Assembly (NCBI RefSeq): GCF_003989515.1
Contig: NZ_RBLU01000002.1
Location: forward strand, 17,749 to 81,748
DNA length: 64,000 nt
Source of the DNA: Curtobacterium sp. HSID17257
GTDB taxonomy: Bacteria; Actinomycetota; Actinomycetes; Actinomycetales; Microbacteriaceae
Reading direction: 5' to 3'
Positions within the stretch are counted from its first letter, which is position 1. Every line of letters starts with the position of its first letter. A program made the position numbers and the translations under genes. The notes beneath the pieces are model-generated. The model was not told where the DNA came from. It saw only the letters and a program-made list of their open reading frames with translations, and did no database searches. Positions 16,573 through 24,240 of this stretch are shown here, piece by piece.

Positions 16573-18480
16573 TCAAGGAGTGGAAGCAACGAGTGCGCGA
16601 GCGGCGACCATTACCTCCATGAGTTCACCACTGGGGGCAGCCGGGCACTCCTGAGCGGCCAGGGCGTATGTCGCCGCGTTTTTCCCCGCAGCGCCACGAC
16701 CGCTGTCGACGATTGACTGCCGAGTGCTGTTCCACTCGCCCCACTCGTTGTCGATTACGTCCTCCAGCCGGTCTGCCCACACGTGGAGAGTGGCGCTGAC
16801 CTGTCCCTCGGGGTTATCTACGACGGTCTCTCCCAGGTACGCGAGTAGCCGTCGGTTCGTGCGGATCTCATTCACCTCGGTTGCAGCGGCATCGTGCTCT
16901 GGCTTGCCGTTGGCCCGTAGCCGCGAACCGCCGCCCTTGTCGTTATCGAACACGACGAGCGTCGGGATGGACAGTTCCGCCAGGATCGCGTGGGGTATGA
17001 AGAGATGCTGTTTTCCGCCGGAGTAAGCGACGGTTATGCCCTCCACCTCCAGAGCGGTCTGTCCTTTGCGTGCGGCAATGCCATCAAGGATGCCCTTATC
17101 GGTGTCGCCCTCGACCAAGACGACGGCGTCAGCGAAGAACGCCTCAGCCAGGTTCTTCGTCCACACCTGATCCCATCTTGACCGCAGGGCGTCATCGGTC
17201 ACCTCGGAGCCGTTGAGTCGCTTGGTTACGGCATCAAGAGATGCGAGGTGAACGCTGACCGATGGATGCTCGTCCGGCGCGTGCTGGCGACGAGTGACAC
17301 GACGAACCTGGTCAAAGAATCGTGGGTCAATGAAGTATGGGGAATGCGTCGCGTACATGACCTGGAGCCCGCCTGTGAGGTTATCTGCTAGATCCCGTAG
17401 CACTTTCGAGAATACCCGCGCCTGGGTTGGGTGTTGAAACAGTTCGGGCTCCTCGATGGCGAGGCAGATGACACTGCCGTCGTTACCTTGGGCGCCGCGG
17501 GCGGCGAGTAGTTTGAGTGATGAGATCAGCAGCGCTCGCTGGAAGCCGTGCCCCTGGCGATCCACGCTGGTTTCGTTCAGAGCGTCACTGATGGCGACGC
17601 TGATCGATGCCGGGCTGGGGCGTAAGTCTGAGGTGCGCGGGTGAAGTCGAATACCGCGGCCGGCGGTGAAGGCACGCACCTCGGCGGTCAGCGCGTCAGC
17701 CAGATCGTTGAGCTGCTCGCCGAGGTGTTCCTTGTTGATCGCCGTTTGCTTCTCGCTGACCTCTTTCGCAAGAGCCTCGAACGCTGCGTTGGCACTCTTC
17801 CGGTCAATGGTGCGTTCGAGGATGCGTCCGATGATCGTCTTCTTGCCCTCCACGCTCTCCTCGCTAGCGCGAAGATCAGCCGTCACGAGCACGAAGTCAA
17901 ACAGCCCAGACAACTTGTTTTGTCCGTTGAACCCGAACAGGTGCGTGACTCCACTCTCCGTCTCTTCAAGACGATCGGGGTTGTGACTCTCCCATAGCGT
18001 CATCGCCTGGTCAGCAGCACCTTGGTTCTTCCAGTTTGGCAGCCCGGGTGCTTCACCGCGCGCAATCAGATCATCCCAGAGACCTCTCTTCTCCTTCGCT
18101 GATCCCGCGTTCCGGATTTCCTCGAACGCTGGAAATGACCGGGCTCGCGCAGTCATCTTGTCGCTGCCGTTATCCCAGATTCGCCAGGCCGTGAAGGTCG
18201 TGGAGCCGGGGGGAGCGTAAGTCGACCCGAGGGCTTCGCGATCCGCAACGCTGAGATCGGAGAACTTGACCTCGACGCTAATCCGCCGGTCCTCGACTGC
18301 CCCGGAATAAACATCCTCGTCGACCAGGCGTGTTTCACCGTTGAAGAACCAGTCCAGCGCGCGAAGGACTGTCGACTTACCTGCTCCGTTCGGCCCGACG
18401 AACGATGTCAAAGTTTCCATATCGACGCACACGTCCTCGAGGCACCGGAAGTTCTTGACCCTGATCGACTTGATGCGCAT
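16573..18480 (-). CDS. OLD-family ATP-dependent nuclease (AAA + TOPRIM)
   Basis: 635 residues. Walker A GPNGAGKS at 29-36; signature-like segment QGHGFQRALLIS near 309-320; Walker B LAIEEPELFQHP at 340-351; H-loop ATHSPYFID at 377-385. A TOPRIM domain follows with Glu457 (VLVEGDTD) and Asp512/Asp514 (VVFDNDKGGG), so metal-dependent nuclease activity is expected. OLD nucleases include phage P2 Old and GajA of Gabija. No GajB-like UvrD helicase lies next to it, so I read it as a solitary (class 1-type) OLD protein, probably defence-related. Upstream is a 650-bp region without an obvious gene. Confidence 0.9.
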   Translation of the reverse strand: MRIKSIRVKNFRCLEDVCVDMETLTSFVGPNGAGKSTVLRALDWFFNGETRLVDEDVYSGAVEDRRISVEVKFSDLSVADREALGSTYAPPGSTTFTAWRIWDNGSDKMTARARSFPAFEEIRNAGSAKEKRGLWDDLIARGEAPGLPNWKNQGAADQAMTLWESHNPDRLEETESGVTHLFGFNGQNKLSGLFDFVLVTADLRASEESVEGKKTIIGRILERTIDRKSANAAFEALAKEVSEKQTAINKEHLGEQLNDLADALTAEVRAFTAGRGIRLHPRTSDLRPSPASISVAISDALNETSVDRQGHGFQRALLISSLKLLAARGAQGNDGSVICLAIEEPELFQHPTQARVFSKVLRDLADNLTGGLQVMYATHSPYFIDPRFFDQVRRVTRRQHAPDEHPSVSVHLASLDAVTKRLNGSEVTDDALRSRWDQVWTKNLAEAFFADAVVLVEGDTDKGILDGIAARKGQTALEVEGITVAYSGGKQHLFIPHAILAELSIPTLVVFDNDKGGGSRLRANGKPEHDAAATEVNEIRTNRRLLAYLGETVVDNPEGQVSATLHVWADRLEDVIDNEWGEWNSTRQSIVDSGRGAAGKNAATYALAAQECPAAPSGELMEVMVAARALVASTP

Positions 18481-19131
18481 CTCTACCCCCTGATCGCGGC
18501 CGCGCGGCCGAAACTATTGTTACAGCGGCGGGTCTCCAACGCTGGAGCGACACGGTAGACGGGCTCGACGACGGTGCGGCACGGCAGGCATGTCGAGCGT
18601 GGCTGGCCGCTCATCATCCTCGCTTTGCAGGTTTGAATTCAGCGCTTCGCTCGTCGATCCTGGATCAAAGCGATGGGCACGCAGATCGCAAAAGCTATGA
18701 GAATCGGTTCCGCCCAACGCCCCGCTCCAGGGGTGAATGTGACGCTAGCCTCCGCCGTAGGGAAGCGGCGGTCCCTGCGAAGGGCGACAGAAACCACCGG
18801 TCGGCCGCGGACGGGCCGTCCGATAGCCGGTCGTGAACCGGACGTCCAATATTCAGGATGGGATCCTTCGGAGGGTGCACCCACGCGCTGTCCTGTGAGC
18901 AGCTCCGCTCAGTGTCGCCCTTCAAGCTTCTCTCCCTGTCGTCCCGCGTCACGAAGCGGACCGGTTCTCGAGGTGCGGAAGATCGTCGGTGCGGGCATGG
19001 GGTGGTGGGTGCATACTGGTGGTGTCTTCGGACCCGGCAGTGGGGCTTGCCGGACCCAACCTCGACACTCGTCGACAACAGTCCCTATCTCAGCTGGTTG
19101 CGCTTCTGTGCGCCTGAGGTAGGGAGATGTC
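18481..19131. other. 650-bp intergenic region and leader of the fluoride operon
   Basis: No gene is convincing. A minus-strand frame at 18639-18884 would encode 81 residues ending in one hydrophobic segment (WAEPILIAFAICVPIALIQD) but lacks a clear ribosome site and homology I know. The right part holds a possible -10 (CATACT, 19012-19017), a CCGGCA/TGCCGG hairpin (19034-19053) and the Shine-Dalgarno-masking hairpin described separately. Confidence 0.5.
19082..19131 (+). promoter_or_regulatory. Hairpin masking the Shine-Dalgarno sequence of the fluoride operon
   Basis: TCCCTATCTCAG (19082-19093) pairs with CTGAGGTAGGGA (19114-19125) as a 12-bp stem with one G-U pair; the loop contains GCGC twice. 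The 3' arm contains AGGGAG (19121-19126), the ribosome-binding site of the universal-stress-protein gene (ATG 19132). Translation of the first gene should therefore depend on opening this stem. A second hairpin lies upstream at 19034-19053. It does not match the fluoride riboswitch consensus. Confidence 0.65.
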
Positions 19132-19638
19132 ATGGTCGAGTCGAGCACTGCCGGTGTTGTCGTGGTCGGTGTGCAGTCCGGGCAGGGGCACGACGTCGTC
19201 GGTGTCGCGGCTGCCGTCGCTGAACGCTTCAGCGCCCGCCTGGTGTGTGTGGTCGTCGATCCGGCGCTGCTGTCAGCGGGGGTGCGTGCGGACGGGTCGG
19301 AGATCATCGAACCGATCGACCCGGACACGGCGGACAGCGACCCGCAGCAGCTCCCCGACGAAGACATGCGGGTCATCAGAGATCTTGCTGCGGCGCGATC
19401 GGTCGACGTGGACTTCGTCTCCCGCGTCGGGGACCCGAGTCACGCACTCGCTGCGGTGGCTGAGGAACGTGACGCGGTGATGATCGTCGTCGGATCCCAG
19501 GCTGGCCGACGCCGGATAGCGGAACTGCTCACCGGGTCCGTCGCCGCGCACCTGACGCATCAGCAGCACCGGCCGATACTGGTCGTCCCGCACGACCCGG
19601 TCGGCGCCACCGTCCTCCTCCCGTCGGAAGCCCCGTGA
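19132..19638 (+). CDS. Universal stress protein (UspA family)
   Basis: 168 residues, single Usp domain. The C-terminal nucleotide-binding motif is VGSQAGRRRIAELLTGSVAAHL (about 122-143), the G-x2-G-x9-GS type seen in ATP-binding Usp proteins; the N-terminus VVVVGVQSG is the first strand. It is the first gene of the fluoride-associated operon and overlaps the phosphoglycerate mutase gene by GTGA. Usp genes are known neighbours of fluoride-responsive genes, though their biochemical role is unclear. Translation is probably gated by the leader hairpin. Confidence 0.88.
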   Translation: MVESSTAGVVVVGVQSGQGHDVVGVAAAVAERFSARLVCVVVDPALLSAGVRADGSEIIEPIDPDTADSDPQQLPDEDMRVIRDLAAARSVDVDFVSRVGDPSHALAAVAEERDAVMIVVGSQAGRRRIAELLTGSVAAHLTHQQHRPILVVPHDPVGATVLLPSEAP

Positions 19639-20381
19639 CGGGCATGCTGACGCTCCTGCGGCATGGGGAGAGCACCGCGAACGAAGCCGGCACCTTCACC
19701 GGGCTCCTCGACGTCCCGCTCACGCACCGCGGCGAACGGCAAGCATCCGCAGCCGGACAGCTCCTCCGGTCGAACCACATCACGCCGGACGTCGTGGTCA
19801 CCTCCACATTGCGCCGTGCCGTCCGCACCGCCGAACTGGTCTGCGACGCCCTCGGGACACAGCTGCCCACGGAAGCGGTGTGGCAGCTCAACGAACGCAA
19901 CTACGGTGCCCTGACCGGGATGACGAAGACCGACGCCCGTCGGATGCTCGGTGACGACGAGTACGTGCGGCTCCGCAGGTCCCGTACCGGCACACCGCCA
20001 CCGATGTCGCTGCACCTGTGGGAGGAACTGCGGTCGAGCTCCGCGCTGCGCGGCCTGCCCGACGGCGCCCTCCGACGCACCGAGGCACTCTCGGACGTCA
20101 TCAAGCGGGTCCGCCCCGTCTTGCACGACCGGCTCCTGCCGATGGTGCGGTCAGGGCGGAGCGTCCTCGTCGTCGCGCACGGGAACTCGCTCCGCGCACT
20201 CTGCGCATGCATCGACGACCTCACCGACCCGGAGCTCGAGCAGCTCAACCTGCCGACCGGGCAACCCGTGCAGTACCACCTCGCCCCGACGGGTGCTCTC
20301 GTCCCGCGGGGTGGGGCGTTCCTGGATCCGGTAGCAGCACAGCACGCCGCGGCGCTGGTCGCGGCAGAAGGCGGAACATGA
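19635..20381 (+). CDS. gpmA: 2,3-bisphosphoglycerate-dependent phosphoglycerate mutase
   Basis: 248 residues, histidine phosphatase superfamily. LLRHGESTAN gives the phosphorylated His10, NERNYGALTGMTK is specific for dPGM rather than generic phosphatases, and VVAHGNSLRAL supplies the second His. It interconverts 3-phosphoglycerate and 2-phosphoglycerate, the step before enolase, which is also in this operon. GTG start overlaps the upstream stop (GTGA); a second possible start is the ATG at 19644. The C-terminal ~25 residues are Ala-rich. Probably a second copy beyond a housekeeping gene. Confidence 0.9.
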   Translation: MTGMLTLLRHGESTANEAGTFTGLLDVPLTHRGERQASAAGQLLRSNHITPDVVVTSTLRRAVRTAELVCDALGTQLPTEAVWQLNERNYGALTGMTKTDARRMLGDDEYVRLRRSRTGTPPPMSLHLWEELRSSSALRGLPDGALRRTEALSDVIKRVRPVLHDRLLPMVRSGRSVLVVAHGNSLRALCACIDDLTDPELEQLNLPTGQPVQYHLAPTGALVPRGGAFLDPVAAQHAAALVAAEGGT

Positions 20382-20881
20382 CCACCCGAACGGACACCCC
20401 GATGCCCGACGACCAGCTCCCTCCCGACCCGGACGTCGACGTCTCCGACCCGGCAACGACCATGCGGCCGGTGCATCTGCGGTGGCGGTACGTCGGCCTC
20501 GTCGCCGTCGGTGGGGCCGGCGGTACTGCCCTCCGCGACGTCATCAGTAGCGTGCTCCCTGCCGATGGCGGGGTGAGTTGGTCGATCTTCTGGATCAACA
20601 TCACCGGGGCGCTGGCCCTCGGTGTGCTGTTGGAAGCGCTCGCGCACCGTGGGCCCGATGCCGGTCGCCGGAGGGTGCTGCGGCTGCTCCTCGGGACAGG
20701 GGTCCTCGGCGGGTTCACCACCTACAGCACCCTCGCCGAGTCCACCGCCGCCCTGTTCCTCGACGGCCACGGCCTCGCTGGCACCGGCTACGCGCTCCTC
20801 ACTGTCCTATCCGGCGCGATCGCGACCGCCTGCGGTCTCGTCGTCGCCGGCTGGTTCCGTCCCCGAACGGAGGAAGCATGA
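20378..20881 (+). CDS. crcB: CrcB/Fluc fluoride channel, first subunit
   Basis: 167 residues. After a ~35-residue Asp/Pro-rich N-terminus come four transmembrane helices with Fluc motifs: [24 protein letters not shown] and [15 protein letters not shown], the last containing the Phe/Thr/Ser track that conducts fluoride. The ATG at 20378 overlaps the mutase stop and the gene overlaps the second crcB by ATGA. Tandem paired genes commonly encode heteromeric dual-topology pairs. Its extended hydrophilic N-terminus distinguishes it from its partner. Confidence 0.93.
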   Translation: MTTRTDTPMPDDQLPPDPDVDVSDPATTMRPVHLRWRYVGLVAVGGAGGTALRDVISSVLPADGGVSWSIFWINITGALALGVLLEALAHRGPDAGRRRVLRLLLGTGVLGGFTTYSTLAESTAALFLDGHGLAGTGYALLTVLSGAIATACGLVVAGWFRPRTEEA

Positions 20882-21249
20882 ACGCCGCCCTCATCGTCGT
20901 CGTCGCCCTCGGTGGCGGTGCCGGCGCTGCCGGTCGGTTCCTCCTCGACGGGCTGATCAACACCGGCCGGGAGTTCCGGCTCCCCGTCGGCACGCTGACG
21001 ATCAACATCACCGGGTCGCTGCTGCTGGGGATCATCGTCGGCGCCGCCACGCACCTCGGCGCGGTGCCGGTCGCGGTCCTCGGCACCGGGGTGATGGGCG
21101 GCTACACCACGTTCAGCACCGCCAGCTTCGAAACCGTCCGCCTCGCCCGCAGCGGACGGATCACCGCCGCCGCGATCAACGGTCTCGGAATGCTCGTCGT
21201 CTCCGTCGCCGCCGCGACCGCCGGCATCCTCCTCGGCGGCACCCTGTGA
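20878..21249 (+). CDS. crcB: CrcB/Fluc fluoride channel, second subunit
   Basis: 123 residues, the usual Fluc length, four transmembrane helices. Motifs [27 protein letters not shown] and [15 protein letters not shown] are intact. The GxxxR Arg, the NITG Asn and the TTFST track support an active channel exporting fluoride. ATG 20878 overlaps the first crcB stop, so translational coupling should give balanced amounts of the two subunits. Confidence 0.94.
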   Translation: MNAALIVVVALGGGAGAAGRFLLDGLINTGREFRLPVGTLTINITGSLLLGIIVGAATHLGAVPVAVLGTGVMGGYTTFSTASFETVRLARSGRITAAAINGLGMLVVSVAAATAGILLGGTL

Positions 21250-21296
21250 CCACCCCACTCACTGACCACACACCCGCTCCAGCACCGGAGGTACCC

Positions 21297-21782
21297 ATGC
21301 TGTTCGACGTCACGATCGAGATTCCCCGCGGCAGCGGCAACAAGTACGAGGTCGACCACACCACCGGCCGGATCCGGCTCGACCGGGCGGTGTTCACCAG
21401 CATGGTGTTCCCCCAGGACTACGGCTCCATCGACAACACCCTCGGCGATGACGGCGACCCCCTCGACGCCCTGGTGCTCCTGCCCCGTCCCACGTTCCCC
21501 GGCGTCGTCATCACGGTCCGGCCGGTCGGGATGCTGCGCATGGTCGACGAGAACGGCGGCGACGACAAGATCCTCACCGTTCCCGCTGGCGACGACCGCT
21601 TCGCGCAGCTGCGGGACATCACCGATGTGCCGGAACACACGCTGGCGGAGATCGAGCACTTCTTCGCCCACTACAAGGAGATCGAGCACGGCAAGCACGT
21701 CACCACCAACGGGTGGGCCGACCGTGCTGCTGCCGAAGCCGTCATCCGCACCGCACAGAACGCCCACACCCGACACCCGTGA
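21297..21782 (+). CDS. ppa: Inorganic pyrophosphatase (family I)
   Basis: 161 residues from ATG 21297, preceded by [18 protein letters not shown] is the conserved start; [12 protein letters not shown] carries the DxDPxD metal ligands; KDKILTV-equivalent [11 protein letters not shown] follows. It hydrolyses PPi to phosphate. Fluoride is a classical inhibitor of family I enzymes, so an extra, co-induced copy fits the operon. A GTG at 21246 overlapping the crcB stop would add 17 Thr/Pro-rich residues and is less likely. Confidence 0.93.
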   Translation: MLFDVTIEIPRGSGNKYEVDHTTGRIRLDRAVFTSMVFPQDYGSIDNTLGDDGDPLDALVLLPRPTFPGVVITVRPVGMLRMVDENGGDDKILTVPAGDDRFAQLRDITDVPEHTLAEIEHFFAHYKEIEHGKHVTTNGWADRAAAEAVIRTAQNAHTRHP

Positions 21783-21801
21783 CCCACGGGTCCACAGACT
21801 G

Positions 21802-21861
21802 CCGCGGGGAGGCACTGGCGCAGAGTGATCGCCAGCAGGTCGTCCCTCCGCCTCCCCGCGG
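21802..21861 (+). terminator. Structured ppa-eno intercistronic region
   Basis: A 12-bp perfect stem, CCGCGGGGAGGC (21802-21813) with GCCTCCCCGCGG (21850-21861), encloses a smaller CTGGCG/CGCCAG stem (21815-21820 with 21830-21835). There is no U-tract. It could attenuate transcription into eno or act as an mRNA processing or stability element. Confidence 0.5.
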
Positions 21862-21924
21862 CTTCCCCTTCCAACCACAGACCAGCTCGACGCATGACCC
21901 GAACCGAACCGAAGGAGCGTCACC

Positions 21925-23259
21925 ATGAACGACTACATCAGCGGCATCCACCACCACGGAGCCCATCAGGGTGAGTACGTCACCCACCACGACCACCCCG
22001 TCACCATCGACGCCGTCCACGGCGCCCGCATCCTCGACTCCCGCGGCTACCCGACCGTCCGCGTGTCCCTCGAGCTCGACGACGGCCGCACCGTCACCGG
22101 GGACGCCCCCGCGGGCGCATCCACCGGCGCCCACGAAGCCGTCGAGCTCCGCGACGGCGGTTCCGCGTTCGGCGGCCGCGACGTCACCCAGGCGCTCCAC
22201 CTGATCGACACCGACATCTCAGGGCTCCTCACCGGCCGGTCGTGGTCGGCGATCGGGCAGGTCGACGCCGCCCTTGCCGAACTCGACGGCACCACCGGGT
22301 ACCGCCGGCTCGGCGCGAACAGCGTTGTCGCCACCTCAATCGCCGCATCCAGGGCCCTCGCCCATGCCGCGGACCTCCCGCTCTGGCAGTGGATCGCTGA
22401 GATCACCGGCTCGACGCCGCGGATGCCGGTCCCGCACTTCAACGTCCTCAACGGCGGCGCGCACGCAGCGAACGAGCTGGACTTCCAGGAGTTCATGATC
22501 GCTCCCGTCAACGCAGGCTCGATGGCAGACGCCGTCCGAATCGGCGCAGACGTGTACCACGCTCTCGCGGCGCTGGTTCGGGACCGGTTCGGCAGCCTCG
22601 GCCTCGGCGACGAGGGCGGTTTCGCACCGTCGATCGCTGCGCCCGAGGAAGCGCTCGACCTGCTCGTCGACGCGATCCGTACCGCCGGCTACGAGCCGGG
22701 CGTCGATCAGGTGGCGATCGCGCTCGATCCGGCCGCGAACGAGTTCTCCCAGGGCGACGGCTCCTACCGGGTGCTCAACGACAGCCTCGACCGGGACGGG
22801 CTGGTCGACTACTACCGGCACCTCATCGACACGTATCCGATCCGGAGCATCGAAGACGGGTTCGCGGAAGACGACCATGAGGGGTTCCGCCGCATGCAAG
22901 CGGCGCTCGGCGACCGGATCCAGATCGTCGGCGACGACCTCTACGTCACCGACCCACAGCGGATCCGCGACGGCGGCGAGCAGCAGCTGACGAACGCGGC
23001 ACTGATCAAGCCGAACCAGATCGGGACCGTCTCCCAGACCCTCGGCGCGATCGCCACCGCCAAGAGCATCGGGATGGCCAGCATGGTCTCCCACCGTTCT
23101 GGGGAGACCACGGACACGTTCATCGCGGACCTCGTTGTCGGGACCGGCACCGGGCAGATCAAGTCCGGCGCACCCGGCCGCGGGGAACGCGTCGCGAAGT
23201 ACAACCGGCTCACCGAGATCGCCGAGCAGCACCCGGAGCTGCCCTACGGACTGATCTGA
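21925..23259 (+). CDS. eno: Enolase, with His-rich N-terminal extension
   Basis: 444 residues. All hallmark segments are present: ILDSRGYPTV, APAGASTGAHEA, LDFQEFMI, GDEGGFAP, the Mg ligand in SIEDGF, GDDLYVT, KPNQIGTVSQT (catalytic Lys) and SHRSGET. It converts 2-phosphoglycerate to phosphoenolpyruvate. Fluoride with phosphate traps enolase, so this is presumably an extra or more tolerant copy. The ~25-residue N-terminal extension (HHHGAHQGEYVTHHDH) is not part of standard enolases. The 3' end overlaps the convergent LysR gene by 16 bp. Confidence 0.93.
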   Translation: MNDYISGIHHHGAHQGEYVTHHDHPVTIDAVHGARILDSRGYPTVRVSLELDDGRTVTGDAPAGASTGAHEAVELRDGGSAFGGRDVTQALHLIDTDISGLLTGRSWSAIGQVDAALAELDGTTGYRRLGANSVVATSIAASRALAHAADLPLWQWIAEITGSTPRMPVPHFNVLNGGAHAANELDFQEFMIAPVNAGSMADAVRIGADVYHALAALVRDRFGSLGLGDEGGFAPSIAAPEEALDLLVDAIRTAGYEPGVDQVAIALDPAANEFSQGDGSYRVLNDSLDRDGLVDYYRHLIDTYPIRSIEDGFAEDDHEGFRRMQAALGDRIQIVGDDLYVTDPQRIRDGGEQQLTNAALIKPNQIGTVSQTLGAIATAKSIGMASMVSHRSGETTDTFIADLVVGTGTGQIKSGAPGRGERVAKYNRLTEIAEQHPELPYGLI

Positions 23260-24170
23260 CCACCGGTACTCGAGCTGCGAGCAGTGTCCAGGAACGCCGT
23301 CACAGCGGGCCCCGGGCGGCCTGACCAGATCGCTCGCAGCGGCCGGATCAGTGGCGGGCCGAGCAGTAGCGCCCGGACGAGGGCACCGTCTTCGAGGTCA
23401 GTGTCGACGGTGCGGAGACTCATCACCGCGGGCGCGATGCCCGCTCGAGCGTTGGCGCGGATGATGCCAGTCGTTTCCAGCACTGCAGCCGGCGGGACCA
23501 GGGTCAGACCCGCGTCGTCGAGCCACGCTTCGACCGTGGAGCGGGTGCCGGACCCTTCCTCACGGAGCAGCAGGGGCGTCTCCGCGAGGTCATCCGAGGT
23601 GATGGCCGAAGCGCTTGCCCAAGGATGGTGCGGGGCGACGACGACCACGAGTTCGTCCTCATCGACCACCAACGATGAGAGGCCAATCGGCGCAGCAGGA
23701 GTCTCCGTGAACCCGACGTCGGCAGCGCCGGAACGGACGAGGTCGGTCACGTCGGCGGAGTTCCCCGCGATCAAACGCACCGACGCATCCGGCGTGGCAG
23801 CACGGTGGGTGAGCAGCCATCCGGGCAGCAGGAGTTCGGCGATCGTCTGCGACGCTGCGATCACGAGGGATCCCGCCGGTTCCCGCAGCGCGGCGACGCC
23901 TGCTTCAAGCCGCCGGGAGGCCTCCAACACCGGGACGGCGAGACCGAGCACCACCCGGCCGGCGTCGGTCAGCGCGGTCCCGGATGCCGTCCGGTGCGCC
24001 AGCGGCTGACCGGTCGCCTGCTCCGCCGCACGCAAGCGCGCAGACACCGCCTGCTGTGTCACCCCCAACACCTCGGCCGCGCGGGTCAACGACCCGGTCT
24101 CCGCGACGCGGACGAGGACCTCGAGGGTGTCGAGGTCCAGGATCCGGTCCGTCAACCGCCGCAGTGCCAC
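23244..24170 (-). CDS. LysR-family transcriptional regulator
   Basis: About 308 residues from GTG 24170; a TTG at 24155 is an alternative. N-terminal HTH (LTRAAEVLGVTQQAVSARLRAAEQ) and a LysR substrate-binding domain (SLVIAASQTIAELLLPGWL, VGFTETPA, LREEGSGTRSTVEAWL) of the CbbR/CysL-like type that bind small anions or metabolites. It is divergent from the SLAC1/TehA-like transporter gene, separated by 70 bp, and so is its likely regulator. It converges on eno with a short overlap. Confidence 0.88.
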   Translation of the reverse strand: MALRRLTDRILDLDTLEVLVRVAETGSLTRAAEVLGVTQQAVSARLRAAEQATGQPLAHRTASGTALTDAGRVVLGLAVPVLEASRRLEAGVAALREPAGSLVIAASQTIAELLLPGWLLTHRAATPDASVRLIAGNSADVTDLVRSGAADVGFTETPAAPIGLSSLVVDEDELVVVVAPHHPWASASAITSDDLAETPLLLREEGSGTRSTVEAWLDDAGLTLVPPAAVLETTGIIRANARAGIAPAVMSLRTVDTDLEDGALVRALLLGPPLIRPLRAIWSGRPGPAVTAFLDTARSSSTGGQISP

Positions 24171-24240
24171 AAGCAACCATTGTGCCCTGCCAACGAGTCC
24201 GCCGTTCCCGAACCACGGGGCACACGCGCACGATGGGTGC

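Noticed and set aside
18639..18884. 81-residue minus-strand frame with one hydrophobic segment
   Set aside because: No clear start signal and no homology I recognise; noted only in the intergenic entry.
18960..19131. Classical fluoride (crcB) riboswitch before the fluoride operon
   Set aside because: The conserved GAUGG…UUC and UGAUG…CCU segments are not present; GGTGGTGTCTTC is not a match. A covariance-model search would settle it.
16573..19131. Gabija system (GajA plus GajB)
   Set aside because: The OLD protein is present but no UvrD-like helicase is on either side.
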